Assembly: GCA_020912385.1 (NCBI GenBank)
Contig: CP087220.1
Location: 1,054,001-1,118,000, forward strand
DNA length: 64,000 nucleotides
DNA from: Neofusicoccum parvum
Lineage: Eukaryota; Ascomycota; Dothideomycetes; Botryosphaeriales; Botryosphaeriaceae
Direction of reading: 5' to 3'
A program made the translations under genes and the position numbers. Every line of letters begins with the position of its first letter. Position 1 is the first letter of the stretch. Positions 13,601 through 24,508 of the stretch are shown here, piece by piece. A model generated the notes under the pieces. It searched no databases, had not been told where the DNA came from, and saw only the letters and a program-made list of their open reading frames with translations.

Positions 13601-15066
13601 ATGGGCGCAGGCGCCTTCATAGAGCCGCTCGTGGTGGTCGGCCTGCTATTCGGCGGCACGTGGGTGAACCGCAACTCGGACTACCGCCTCTTCGCCTCCT
13701 CCCGCCCGGCCCGCCGCAGCACCCATGTCCGCAGCGGCTCGCCAGACAGTCTCGAGTCGGGCATGGAGAGCCCCACGGCCACCGACGGCCTGCTGTCGCC
13801 GCGCGCCAGCTCGCCTTCTCTGCTCGCCACCAACACCGAGCCCAAGTGGCGGAAGCGCGAGATCAAGCTGCTTGGCTTCCGCACCTCGGCGACGTCGCCA
13901 AACACGCGCGTCTTCCAGGACCGCTTCCTGAGCCGCTTGCTGCAAAAGTTTCCGTTCTTGGTTGAGGCTTGGTACTGGGCCCTGATCTACTGGGTACGTC
14001 TATTCGTCCCCGCATTCGTCTCCTCCCCGCCATTGTGGCTGAGAGCTGCCACTGACTCTGCCCAGGTCTACCAATTAGGCCGCGCCTTTTCCGCCCTGAC
14101 GCTGGTTGAGGGCACCGTTAACGTTGCCCGGAAGCACGCCCTGCAGCTAATCCACATCGAGCAAAAACTACACATCTTTTGGGAGCTAGACGTGCAGCAT
14201 TTCTTCATGCAATACCCAACCCTAATGACCTGGATCAACCGCATCTACTCGTTCATCCACATCCCTGGCACCATCCTCTTCCTCGTGGGGCTCTACTATT
14301 TCACCACCACCAGCAACCGCCTGACCGAGCGCAAACCCGGCAAGAGCATCGATGGCAGCCCCGCCGGCCCCGCCCTCTACGAGGCTCGGAGACGCACCAT
14401 GGCCGTGTGCAACCTGATCGCCTTCATCGTCTTCACCCTGTGGCCATGCATGCCCCCGCGCCTCCTCAGCGACAAGAACGTCAAAGGCCCCATCGGCGAC
14501 GAAGCCAGATCCTTCGGCTTCGTCGACACCGTCCACGGCGAGGGCGGCGAGAGCAGCGTGTGGACGCAGAACAAATTCTGCAACCAATACGGTAAGCCCC
14601 TCCCTTTCCCTCCCAGCAGCCCACGAATTCAACTAACACCGCGGCGACGCCAGCCGCCATGCCCTCGCTCCACTTTGGCTACTCGCTCCTCATCGGCCTG
14701 ACCATCCTGACCATCCCGCTGGCCCCGCACCACCGCCGCAGCCGCACCGTCCGCCTGTCCAACTCGCTGCGCCTGCGCCTGCCGTCGCCGCGCCGCCTGC
14801 TGTGCGTCGCCGTCGGCGTCGCCTACCCGCTGACCATCCTGGTCGCCATCGTCGCCACCGCCAACCACTTCGTGCTCGACGCCGTCGCCGGCGCCGTCGT
14901 CTGCGGCCTCGCCTGGTCCGGCAACCGCGTGCTGCTGAACCTGCTGCCGCTCGAGGACTACTTCCTGTGGTGCGTGCGCATCCACAAGCCCGAGAACCGC
15001 ACCGTCGAGATGGTCGAGGGCGAGGAGGATGGCGAGTGGGTTGTCGGGAAGGGCGTTGTGTCGTGA
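13601..15066 (+). CDS. PAP2-superfamily integral membrane protein (PAP2_3 / inositolphosphotransferase-like)
   Basis: Exons 13601-13993, 14066-14591 and 14654-15066 give 443 aa. A variable Ser-rich stretch (about 25-75) follows the first membrane segment. Several membrane helices follow, including IYSFIHIPGTILFLVGLYYF. The phosphatase signature is present: WPCMPPRLL (about residue 285), MPSLHFG with His313, and NHFVLD with His378 and Asp382. These fit the C2/C3 motifs of the PAP2_3 type, related to inositolphosphorylceramide synthases. The likely role is hydrolysis or transfer of lipid-linked phosphate in an internal membrane; the exact substrate is not readable. The first intron is a multiple of three and open, but it has clear GTACGT and CCCAG borders and its removal restores the helix. 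Confidence 0.85.
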
Positions 15067-16459
15067 GGAGCGAAGGGAGAAAAAATGGGGCGGAGGTTCT
15101 TCCCTGTCTGTCTTGTGGTATTCCACTTCCCCCGGCGCGGGTAATGAGATGGGATGGTTGCGTCCCGGATTAATGATTGATGCTGTGTGTGTGGCGCGCG
15201 TTGCATGAAAACCTCTTCTTAGCAGAGAGCTTGGGGTTTTTGGCCTGTTCGGCTTGTATATCTGTACATTATCGCTCTCGCAGGCATACAGCGCCTGGCG
15301 TTCGACGTCGCTTTTTGGAGACGGCGGTGTCTTTTTTATTCTACTGGATCATCTCTTCCACCCAAAAGGGGGTTCTCTCTCTAGGGATTTGGGCAGGGGG
15401 CAACTGCAGTCGAAAAGAGATTCTGGCATAATGCTTTTGGTCCATTCGCTAGCTTTTTTTCCCATACTATATACCCCCGGGTTTTCCTCACTCGCTTGGT
15501 TCGGCGGCGTGGATGGCACGGTAGTGATGGAAATTAAGCTTATCAGGGGAAGAGAGATCTTCAGGATGTGCAGTATGAGGTGTTTGACGGTTATTGGAGA
15601 GCGGAGAGTTGGATAATGAATTGACGTTGAGAAATGTGGTCTATGATTTCAAGACTTAATTTTCCCCGAGGAGGTTCCCAGTGACGAGCGCGTGCCTTCC
15701 GGCTGGTTCTTTTGCGCCTATTGTCTGAGAATCTACTGCAGCTGGCGCGTATAGCGTCAGGTCGGAAAGTGTTGCGGCGCATTCACACAGGGGCAGTTGA
15801 AACATTCATCCAGACGGGTTTAGCATTTCGTTCACTACGTATTTCCATCCGTACATACGCTTTGACTTCCCGTGAAGTATGCGCATGTTGCAACACTTTC
15901 CAAACCAGCCTCGTAATCTGATTGACTCTTGCACTTGGATGAATACCTCAATTGCAAAAGGTCAAGCGAGACGGTACTCAATTCGCCCTACTGGAAGGGT
16001 GTAGTGCATGTCCTCCACGCTAGTCTTCTGCTGTAGCGCTACCTGTATACTTTACAAACACGTGAAAATCAAGGTCTCCGTAGTTTAACGTTAAAACCCC
16101 AGAGCTCCAAACAAGAATCAATCTCACTGCTACTTGTATCCATGCGCACAGAACTCTTCGGAACCTCATCGTACGTCCTCAGACCGTTGCCGACCAAAGC
16201 CGCTAGCATCACCGAGCACGCATAGAATATGACATAAATACCTATCGGGGAGTAACGAACTCATGACGTTTTCAGCGTATACATCCGCTGTCCGTTCAGC
16301 TCCAAGCTATACGATGTGGTCTACCCAAGGAAAATGCTTGTCGAGACATGCCAATGGAGCAGGACAAAGGTACCGACGTGGGGAACCGTCACGGGAACGA
16401 GAGAATGTATAGTATATGTTCTATAATAAACCAATATCGTTACCTTAAATACTTTCCGC
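15067..16459. other. 1.4 kb intergenic region
   Basis: No gene seen. Base composition shifts from GC-rich to AT-richer after about 15.2 kb, and this continues through the next gene to about 20.2 kb. The PAP2 gene and the following membrane-protein gene converge on this stretch, so it should hold both 3' ends. Confidence 0.5.
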
Positions 16460-18229
16460 CTATCTGCTAGTACTATCTACATTAGTGAGTTCTAATAACT
16501 CTTCATCATCCGTTGGTCGCGGGCCTACAATAAGACAAACGCCTGCGCCTCCAGTTTCTCCTAATGAAACGACATATCTCCCATGAACATTGCGAATCTT
16601 TGTGCTTTCAGAAGCCCCCTTGACGCCTCCAATGACCAAATGAGCTGGATCAATGTAGTCGAATTCGCTAAGTCCGCTCCAACATCTGGTACGCACTGCC
16701 TCCACAGCGAGTAACAGGAGTATAAGCGTATTTATAGCAAATACTGCGAAGATATATCTGGAATCCCCAACGGTAAAGGCATTGACTTCAATCTCAATGT
16801 CTGTTGGCTCCGTAAAATTGCCCACCATCGATTGCGCGCTGCCATATGCAACTAAGACATCGTCAACCATGGCAGAAAATCCATTCTCGAGACCAGGTAG
16901 TGTGGCATCCTCTAATGTAATTGAGTCTGAGGAGTTGCGATGCTGTATAATGAAGTTGCTGATGCTTGAGTTAAGCGAATCTCCGACTAACGAGTTGTAA
17001 ATGTTCGTCTGATCGATCGAGACCAAGCTGAATTGGCGCATAGTAAGACGTTTGAGCTTGCCAGTCTTGTCGATATTGTGACTGTTGGAGACCCGGCTGA
17101 CCGAAATGTTTCGTCCCAGCACCCCGACGGAGACGTTGAACAAACTGGGGCTGAAATGCATACTGCACTGAGTTTGGTTCAAGTGTCCATACCAAGTCCC
17201 TGCGGCTATTCCGATGATGTGCTCTGTGGAATTCTTGTTCTTGGTCACCCCCAAGGCAACAGTTCCTGCCGTCCAATCATGGTCAATGTTGCGGCCGTAA
17301 TAATATGCATACTCGTATTTAGGTCCGCTGTTGGGGAGGTAGCCAGTCGCGATGAGAAGCTTTGGCTTATGTTTTCCATTATCAGGTCCATCAAGGTGAA
17401 GACCGTATTGGGACGAGCTGTTGTACTCGCACTCAACTTGCGTCTCATACCCGGTTTCGAAAAAATGGTATGACCGGGTGAGTGGGTCGGCGATGATCTT
17501 ATCATCAAATAAACCCACAGAGGAGCCAACCCCAAAAGAGCGGTCGAGGTAGGTGAAGCCAGTAGTGTCCAGTTTCGGATGTAGGCGAACGTTGCCATCC
17601 ACGGTGGTCGCCGATGAGGCAGAATTAAGAAGGCCACCTTGCATCTTCAGGCCAATAGCGTACGTGAAAGCTCCCTTCTTACTACGCACGACAGTCGTGT
17701 TCCTTGCATATTTTTCAGGATACATGTCGTAAATCTGTGATAGGTTTCGGTAATGAGGAACGTCAATCGTCCCATGTCTGAGAACAGTGGTTGGAGTTGG
17801 TGTTAGAGAACCTGTCCATAATGCTGAAGGGATGGCTGCAAAGGCGACAAAAGCCATAAGAGGGGCGATCAGCATTTTAGGTAGTGTCCAATCCAGTCGC
17901 AGCGAACAAAGAGCATCCCACAGGCGGAGAATGTCCATTGAAATTGGCGTTGTTCCAAAATGTACTCGTGTGGCGTAGTTGATCATTTTACACAATACGC
18001 TGACGTGTATTATCCCCAAAATATTGGAGCAAAGTTGGACGAGGATCTGAGTGGACGCTCGATTTTCGTTGATGACTTCGTATGCGTTATCTGGAAGGAC
18101 CCATTTCTCGGCGATACCTATCCAGAGAAAAATACTCGTAGCAGTGGGGATGATGAGACTAATGAATAGGTAGTACTTTTCTAATCGGCCGAGGACATCT
18201 CCGCGTTTGTTTAAAGTGAGCCGACTCAT
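16460..18229 (-). CDS. Four-TM fungal membrane protein of unknown function with large glycosylated loop
   Basis: A single-exon gene of 589 aa. The first in-frame ATG (18229) was chosen; the open frame runs 38 codons further up with no ATG. I recognise only a broad, lineage-expanded fungal type with no assigned function. Three membrane helices lie near the N-terminus (LFISLIIPTATSIFLWIG; ILVQLCSNILGIIHVSVL; MLIAPLMAFVAFAAIPSALW). A loop of roughly 350 residues with many N-x-S/T sites follows. A fourth helix (YIFAVFAINTLILLLLAV) precedes a C-terminal tail of about 80 residues. The 46.9-48.8 kb gene has the same plan. Base composition is AT-richer than in the neighbouring conserved genes. Confidence 0.7.
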   Translation of the reverse strand: MSRLTLNKRGDVLGRLEKYYLFISLIIPTATSIFLWIGIAEKWVLPDNAYEVINENRASTQILVQLCSNILGIIHVSVLCKMINYATRVHFGTTPISMDILRLWDALCSLRLDWTLPKMLIAPLMAFVAFAAIPSALWTGSLTPTPTTVLRHGTIDVPHYRNLSQIYDMYPEKYARNTTVVRSKKGAFTYAIGLKMQGGLLNSASSATTVDGNVRLHPKLDTTGFTYLDRSFGVGSSVGLFDDKIIADPLTRSYHFFETGYETQVECEYNSSSQYGLHLDGPDNGKHKPKLLIATGYLPNSGPKYEYAYYYGRNIDHDWTAGTVALGVTKNKNSTEHIIGIAAGTWYGHLNQTQCSMHFSPSLFNVSVGVLGRNISVSRVSNSHNIDKTGKLKRLTMRQFSLVSIDQTNIYNSLVGDSLNSSISNFIIQHRNSSDSITLEDATLPGLENGFSAMVDDVLVAYGSAQSMVGNFTEPTDIEIEVNAFTVGDSRYIFAVFAINTLILLLLAVEAVRTRCWSGLSEFDYIDPAHLVIGGVKGASESTKIRNVHGRYVVSLGETGGAGVCLIVGPRPTDDEELLELTNVDSTSR

Positions 18230-20277
18230 GTCTTTAGTAGTGGAGAGGGATGCAGTAATGTAATCCAAGAGTAGGAAAGGTAAGGTTGAATGCTGATCCC
18301 CTCTAATGGAAATCCTATTACTTAAATAAATTTCGGAACCCAAAGGGGATCCACCAGTAACCTATTTGTGTTGCATCGCTGCACCCACTCCATAGAGTAT
18401 CCGCAAGGCTAGAACGCCTGCGGCGTCTTCACATATTTTTTCAGCTATAAAAGATCACTAGTCTGACCAATCTAAAAATATTATGTACGTAGAAAACACG
18501 AACATGGCTGAAGATGTTGGCCATACGGGGGAGAATGCGCATACCTTTCAGCAGCTTCTTTCTTATGTGCGGATGGCGCTTCTTCATGTCTTTAGATACG
18601 AAGTGTTGTGTTACCAGTTGGATTCTAACGTGATACTGATTTTACGCAAAGCCGGGAGAGTGAACATGTTGTATAGTGAAATAAAGTAAATTTGGGTACG
18701 GACGAGCTGCGAACTGGATAGCTACACCCAGATTATACAACCAGTCATCTGCATATTCAATAAATGGTCATTGTGAGGAACAAGGTTGAACATGGTTTAC
18801 ATGCATTGAAGTGGACAAGAAAATGCAACAGAACGCAGGAGTTAGTTCAGGTAGTTGTAATACAGGAAAAACAATTATAACCCATAGGGCTGGAATTGTG
18901 ATGGTTGTGCGAGGCTCAGCCAACGTGGTAGATACGCGAAGGCTTGGGGATAATCAAAAGTGTTATTGCAATCGATAGAGTCACACATACAAGTTGACCC
19001 CATATACTGCTGCGCCACGCGGAATTGAATGTGCGGCAATTGAAACCCGCTCAAGTCTCTGACGCCACAGGTGTTGGGCTTATACCATTACCGTAGCTGA
19101 GAAGACCGGGGGCCGAACACGACCGGGCTGAGCTGCTCTAGATGCTCCTACCCGCGTCAGGTGGCTTTGGAAGTCGGAACAGGCAAGGCTGATGGGGGGC
19201 CAATTGCAACGACAAGAGCTTTGTGTAGCACAAAACCTATTCGTAGTTATAGAGCGTGTGCTTTCGTGATCGGTTCACCCGAAGCCTACGATATATGTAG
19301 TACAACCAAAGATAATGATTCGCTGAGATTGGACTACTATCATGGCGATAAGATAAGAATTTTCAGTGATTGCTGGGTTGTTCAGCAGATACGGAGGGCT
19401 GCTGAGTGGCTTGAAATCCGGCGTCGCGATTCGCACAGCCTGACAGAACCCCGGCTTTGTCACTTGCGTTGATTCTTGCTGCCTATGAATAGATGCTGCT
19501 TGAAGCTGCCAAAGAAGGGATATCCTACCTCAGACAGCCGCCACGTGGGATATTTTGCAGCTAGGTGTTCCGCAAGGCGCAGTTGGCATGAGAGACAAGC
19601 CACTTGGTCTGCAAAGCTGTCCGGCAAAGTGAATCATTGCTGAGCCCCGCCTGCCTTCCCCAGCGCAAGACACAAATAGATCAGCATTTGCCTTAAAATC
19701 AGCAAAGTAAAACTGCAAAGGCCGTTTGTGTCCGCAAGGTGTTTGTTTCACAAGCATACCAGGGATATACGCCCGCTTCGTGTAAGAGTTTTCTACCCTT
19801 ACAAGTTCCTTTCCCCTACGGGCTTACCGTCTCAGCGGCCCGTTTATTCTACCGGTTCCCATACGGGCTTTCCGTATATAGGGTTTAACGTCTACTAATT
19901 TCTCCCGCGCGGGATTCCTACCCGTGCGGCTCTGCGGAGCCTTAGTATAACTAGTCCCTCGGCTCTTCTTCCCGTGCGGGCCTTTCGCCCTTGGGGTTAT
20001 AAAGCCTATACGGACTAGGATTCGTAACATTAGAGAAGTATTTCCAATATTCTTTTCTGAATAGAAAGTACTCTAAGAAATTAAGACACTTGAAAATTCA
20101 CCCGCTCTTAATACATTTGCTATTTACAAGTTCTTTGACCATAAAGATCCGGTCAGCACCTGGAATACTCTTTTTTCCAGATGCCATGCTATTCATTTGA
20201 TAAAATCCATTCTGAGGACACTTTACTCGAGATTGATTTGCCTTGGCCATTTTCACAAACGCTCTTTCTACCTGTCC
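18230..20277. other. AT-rich 2 kb gene-free stretch left of the cluster
   Basis: No gene is supported. The stretch is AT-rich with scattered stops in all frames. It holds the hairpin-rich segment listed separately (19814-19999). It separates the orphan membrane protein from the first cluster gene and could be decayed repeat DNA. Confidence 0.5.
19814..19999. repeat. Hairpin-rich short-repeat segment of unknown origin
   Basis: Within 190 bases there are several GC-rich palindromes in AT-rich surroundings. Examples are ACGG-GCTTA-CCGT, ATACGG-GCTTT-CCGTAT, the perfect palindrome TCCCGCGCGGGA at 19903-19914, GGCTC-TGCG-GAGCC, and CCCGTGCGGG followed by CCTTTCGCCC. The units share a loose pattern of C3-N-T/C-N-CGGG followed by CTTTCCG. 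I do not recognise the element. It resembles mitochondrial GC clusters or debris of a structured mobile element, but nothing proves either. Confidence 0.45.
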
Positions 20278-20976
20278 TCAATCAAGGGTCACACACCGAG
20301 CGAACAGCATATCCACCCTCGTGTTGACATGTTTGAAGTCGGTATACTTCGGCGCCGAAATCATATCAACACAGTGCTGCGTGTGCGCGAGCGGGATAGC
20401 CTCATCGGTCACGATATGGCCGCTCATGCCGGCCATGTGCAGCAGCTTGAAGATATACAGGCAGTGCACGACGTGGTAGCCCTGCTCGGTGTAGACGCGG
20501 CGGGTGGTGGTCAGGTCCTCCGGGGCGATTTCCTGGGTGGCGTTGAGGTCGTAGTACCACTTCCAGGGGCCGTACTTCTCGAGCCACATCTGCGACTCGT
20601 CGGGCTTGTAGCAGCGCGGGTGGATCCAGCCGAAGCTCATGAGGTCCCACACGCAGCCCAGCGCCTGCGCCTCCTCCGGCGTGTTGCCGCAGTGCTCGAC
20701 CACGTGCGACCCGCCCTGGTACGTCGGCCACAGCGGCACCGTGCTGCCCGGGTGCCGCCGCTGCGCGAGCACCAGGATGAAGGCCAGCAGCCCGAGCGTC
20801 AGCGACGTCGACGCGACGATGAGCGCGGAGCAGAGCCGCGAGCGTTGCGGGCTGCGGCTGAGGCCGGGCGATGTGTAGTTCGCCTTCTCGTTCGAGGCGT
20901 TGGTTGGTATGAATGGCTGGTCTTCGCCGCTTGCGCTGAGCGGTAGGTTCTGGTATTCGGATTCGGATGACGACAT
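20278..20976 (-). CDS. Divergent UstYa-type protein with two HxxHC motifs
   Basis: A single exon of 232 aa from the first ATG (20976). A cytosolic Ser-rich N-terminus is followed by one membrane helix (about 49-70, SALIVASTSLTLGLLAFILVL), then a lumenal domain. It carries CGNTPEEAQALGCVWDLMSF, a block shared with the gene at 26842 and not with classic DUF3328 proteins. It keeps the UstYa hallmark twice: His168-x-x-His171-Cys172 and His198-x-x-His201-Cys202. UstYa proteins oxidatively modify or cyclise ribosomal peptides in the secretory pathway of ustiloxin-type clusters. A role in maturing the peptide at 30.3 kb is inferred from motif and position. It marks the left edge of the cluster and is transcribed away from the acetyltransferase gene. 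Confidence 0.8.
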   Translation of the reverse strand: MSSSESEYQNLPLSASGEDQPFIPTNASNEKANYTSPGLSRSPQRSRLCSALIVASTSLTLGLLAFILVLAQRRHPGSTVPLWPTYQGGSHVVEHCGNTPEEAQALGCVWDLMSFGWIHPRCYKPDESQMWLEKYGPWKWYYDLNATQEIAPEDLTTTRRVYTEQGYHVVHCLYIFKLLHMAGMSGHIVTDEAIPLAHTQHCVDMISAPKYTDFKHVNTRVDMLFARCVTLD

Positions 20977-21478
20977 ATCTTGGAGCAATTAGCTTGTCGC
21001 GTCTCATTGAGGGGGGTCAAAAAGTTTCCAGCACGTACAAGAAGACATTTTGCTCATAAACTTGGGTGCCATGTCGCCGGATTCCCCAAATAGAAGTGGG
21101 GCAACTTTATTGTACAGAAAAAAGAGTGTTTATCAAGGTTTCGAATTGTTGACCTGTTGGAGGGATGTTTGGGATTGGAGAGACTTGCTGTTGATCCGCT
21201 GAAGTCTAATTAAAGAGTGCTCCAGCAAAGGGCTTCTTCATGAAAGGGGGGGCTCTTGGTGGTCGCTCCATGGTTGACCGTGAACTTTCCGGAAGTCGTG
21301 CAAAAGTCCGGAGCCGGAAAGCAGCAACGCACGGAGTGCCCGCCTGTCTGACGCGAGTCAGTGGACGACTGTCGCCGGACGGTTGTCCATCCAATAGTCG
21401 GCCCGTCCCTCGCGCCCAATCCGCCCGCAGAAGCCGGCGCTGCACGGCCGGGGCCTAGAGTCGTCGACTACTGTCAAA
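20977..21478. promoter_or_regulatory. Divergent promoter of UstY-type gene and GNAT gene
   Basis: A 502-bp region between two divergent starts. It contains TTCCGGAA near 21287-21294, further CCGGA elements, and an AflR-type TCG-N5-CGG site listed separately. Several CGG/CCG half-sites suit Zn2Cys6 regulators. The activity is inferred, not shown. Confidence 0.45.
21372..21382 (+). promoter_or_regulatory. Candidate AflR-type site TCG-N5-CGG
   Basis: The sequence TCGCCGGACGG fits the AflR consensus TCG-N5-CGR. It lies about 100 bases upstream of the acetyltransferase start and about 400 bases from the divergent UstY-type start. An AflR-like regulator gene is 1 kb away. One such match is expected by chance in a few kb of GC-rich DNA, so this is only a candidate. 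Confidence 0.35.
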
Positions 21479-22356
21479 ATGGGCGAAGTTCGCATGCGCG
21501 ATTCGCAGAACTTGAGGCGCTCGCCTAATAACGCACGCAACATGGTCCGCTCGTATCCCTCCGCCTTTTTGGTCCCCTCGGTGGTTCACTAATCCTGTGT
21601 TGTAGACCTACACGATTCACCCGGTCAAGCCTACAGATGCTGAGGGCCTTGCCGAGACTATGATGCGCGCCTTTTACCAAGATCCGCATTGGGCGTCCCT
21701 CTGGAGGAACGTATCTTTGGATGACATCATCCAAGATTGTGCGAAGCGGTTGCCGTGGAACCTTGTGAAAGCCACCGCCGCGAAGCGGCACCGGAAGGTT
21801 ACGGAAGACACCACTGGGAACGTTGTGGGCTATGCGAGATGGATACTTCCAGAAGAAAACAGCGAAGCATGGGCCGATGCTTTGGTGATCGAAACGGACC
21901 CCGAAAGACGCCGGGTATACGAACAGCGGTTCCAGAGTGTAACTGAAGAGGGCAAAATACGTGGCCTTGATGCTGAAATGGTGGAAGAGCTTAGTGAAGC
22001 AATCGAAAAAACAGAAGCTCAGGTGCGAAACACCAGTGAAAGGTTTCTCAGTCAGTAGTCCGGCATTACCATCAGCATTTACTTGGACTGACTGTTTCGC
22101 AGCCTTGGACTACTTGGCCACGCATCCGGAACACCAGAAACGTGGCATAGGCTCCATGCTGATCTCGAACGGTTTGGCATACGCAGACAACAATGGGCTC
22201 AAGACCATTGTCGTTGCCAAAACACCAGGCGTCAAACTGTACCAGGAGCATGGGTTCCGTATCGTCGAAAGAATTCAGCAGGAGCGTCCACAGTACGGAT
22301 GGTCTGAGCCGTATACAACTACAATTCTCATCCGAGAGCCTAACCCCCCAAAGTAA
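21479..22356 (+). CDS. GNAT-family N-acetyltransferase
   Basis: Exons 21479-21544, 21606-22050 and 22103-22356 give 254 aa. The body starts TYTIHPVKPTDAEG, a normal GNAT opening, and the acetyl-CoA-binding motif is THPEHQKRGIGSML (Q-x-x-G-x-G type). The C-terminal VKLYQEHGFRIVE is the usual final GNAT strand and helix. The first donor (GTCCGC) is weak, although the intron has a good CACTAAT branch site; the true start could differ. The second intron could also begin at 22036 in the same phase. The enzyme could acetylate an amine such as a lysine side chain of the cluster peptide, or protect the producer, but that is inference from location only. Confidence 0.72.
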
Positions 22357-22420
22357 GAGAGACACAAAACCAGATGCTCAATTTCAGAACTTTTAAATTT
22401 TTTATATTTCTTTTAGTATC

Positions 22421-23818
22421 TCAAGGCTCTGGCAGTGAGCTCCAGGACTTTGCAAGCCCCAGCAAGAACTCGGATTGCATGTTCGACATGCCCGAGTCCC
22501 CAGCTCCCAGATCTTGGAGCATTCCCAAGCCAGCAAAAAGCATGGTAGCGCGCCTTTTGACTCGCCTGACATCCTCCTTTAATTTACGCGTGGCCACCGT
22601 ATTGTCCATTGCCTCGCCAAGCTGAGAGCTCATGTTACTCACCAGCTCGTAGGCGTTCCCCAGGATAAAGCAACATCTTGTGATGATCATGTTTGGTAGG
22701 CAAGTAGTGCACAAGACCAGTCTCTCCGCCGTCAAAAATGTGGACTGGATGGCTTCGAGAAGCTCCATATATCGGGCACCAGATGGCACTGTCGATATCC
22801 TGTCCAGGCAAACCAGGGCAGCTTGGGAACAGTTGCAGTGACGTGGATCTTCTTCTCGAGATGAAGGACTGTTCTGTAGTATCGATGATGTTTGCCCTAT
22901 ATCTGATCCCTTGGTGCAGCTAACGGAGCGCCCGCTAGTGCTGGTAGAGTGTCAGATCTTAACACAGTGCAACAACTTGTTGAAGCGGCTTACATTTCGA
23001 CAGTTTCCACCGGAGAGGCTGATAGAGATGCTGTTATGTCTATGCCCATACTCCCAAAACTAAAGTCTTGGTGATGGCTTTGGGTCTGTGGAGACTGCGA
23101 GTACGAGTGTTCGCCGTCTTTGTGCCCAGAATCATTGACTTGTTCAAAATCCCGTGACTATATAAAGGCGGTCAGATCCAGGCTTTCATTTCAGCCAGCA
23201 TGGGAACAAAACATACCGATGGGGTGTTGAAAATTTCTCGATCCCTCTGTTGGATGTCTCCGTTTGGAGTTCCAATTCGAGAGATCGAACTTGTGCTCGC
23301 TCTCTCATTCGAAGATAAAGTGTCTGGGCTTCCATCGACTGTTATGAAGTAGCCGTCGGTCTTGAATTGGCTGAAATCATCCATCGAGAATGGTAAGATG
23401 GTCGTATGGTCTGGGGAAAACTGCGGAGAAGCCTCCATCTCGGATGGAAGCAGCCCCCAATGTTGGTGTTCTTCTGACAGGTTTACGGTACGGTCTACTT
23501 GAATGAGTTTGACATATCAAAAAGAACCAGAGGACGATGCTTACTTGGATAATGTTCGCCCTCCTCTTGAGAGGCACTGCGTGCCCTCTTCGGAGCTCTT
23601 CCATTTCTAGAGGGTGCTCCCGTCTTGGCCAGTGAAGACTGCCGGCAGGACTTTTTTGGTCGGCCCATCCACTTTCCCAGGCTGTATGTGCATACACTAC
23701 TGGTCATCCGACAGCGTGTGCAGCCATTCTCCTCCATTGTGCATTTCACCTTGCACCTGTAGCATTGGTCGCACGCTTTCGAATTGACTTTGCTTGGGGC
23801 GGGTCCGTAGGGCTGCAT
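22421..23818 (-). CDS. AflR-type Zn2Cys6 transcription factor
   Basis: Exons (in transcript order) 23818-23545, 23494-23217, 23157-22994 and 22940-22421 give 411 aa, close to the usual length of AflR. The zinc cluster has Cys16, 19, 26, 33, 36 and 43, with an extra Cys22, and is followed by YSLGKWMGRPKKS, matching the basic linker that follows the AflR zinc cluster. The middle is Ser/Asp-rich. The C-terminal part, from EEDPRHCNCSQAALVCLDRI to the end, matches the aflatoxin-regulatory-protein domain. Such proteins switch on secondary-metabolite clusters by binding TCG-N5-CGR sites. The start is the ATG 15 codons before the first Cys; an open frame extends further up but lacks sense. It is probably the pathway-specific activator of the surrounding genes. 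Confidence 0.85.
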
Positions 23819-24508
23819 TGCGTTGATAGAGACAAGATTTAGCCAGAAAGAATTGACGGCGTTATGATTCCGTCCATTCAAAGTGCAGCTCGCTGAGGCG
23901 TTTATACTTTCGCGCATGAAGCTAAAGAAAGGGCCCCAGCCATATCTTATCACGCCATACCTGTACTTGCCAGCGGTAGCCGCAGACGAGTCGAGAATGG
24001 GGTTCGTGCTTGTTGTGCGCCTGGTGGCAAAAGATATGCCATGGATGGTGCTGCTCGTGCGGGGATGGAGCTTTCCCCGCTCCTGAATATCTCGCTTCTT
24101 CTGGTATGGTTTAGGCACAACCGCTACTCAGGTCGATATCACTGTCGATCTCCAGTTTGATGTCAGCTGCACTGTAGCCAGCCAATGCTCGCTTAAGTTA
24201 GGCAAGCATACCAAGCTTTTTAGGGTTGGATGCCTTACTGCACCGGGGCTCTGTAGGGCCAGCTCGGATCTTGTACCCATACCCAGGCCGGTGAAGAACT
24301 CCGAATATACGAACGCCACCGATTTAGTGCTGCGGGGACGAATCATGAGGCGCACAAGCCAGAGAAAGAGCATCGGGGACAAGCCTGAACAACCGGCGGT
24401 TGATGCTCTCCGATACTATCATCGCCGAGCTCTACTCCACGGAATGAAGTGATATTTGATCCAGCGTACGCTCATTTCAGATTCGTATCCGTGTCTCAAG
24501 CGCTGACA
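23819..24508. promoter_or_regulatory. Divergent promoter of AflR-like regulator and canonical UstYa gene
   Basis: A 690-bp stretch between divergent starts. No convincing gene lies within it. Several CGG/CCG half-sites are present, including CCG-N6-CGA at 24301-24312, one base longer than the AflR spacing. No perfect TCG-N5-CGR match was found by eye. Confidence 0.4.

Noticed and set aside
18483..19472. Short frames in the AT-rich stretch left of the cluster
   Set aside because: They have no domain, no signal peptide and composition equal to the surrounding AT-rich DNA.
24128..24382. Minus-strand 84-aa frame between the AflR-like and UstYa genes
   Set aside because: It lies wholly in the divergent promoter, has no homology I recognise and no splice partners.
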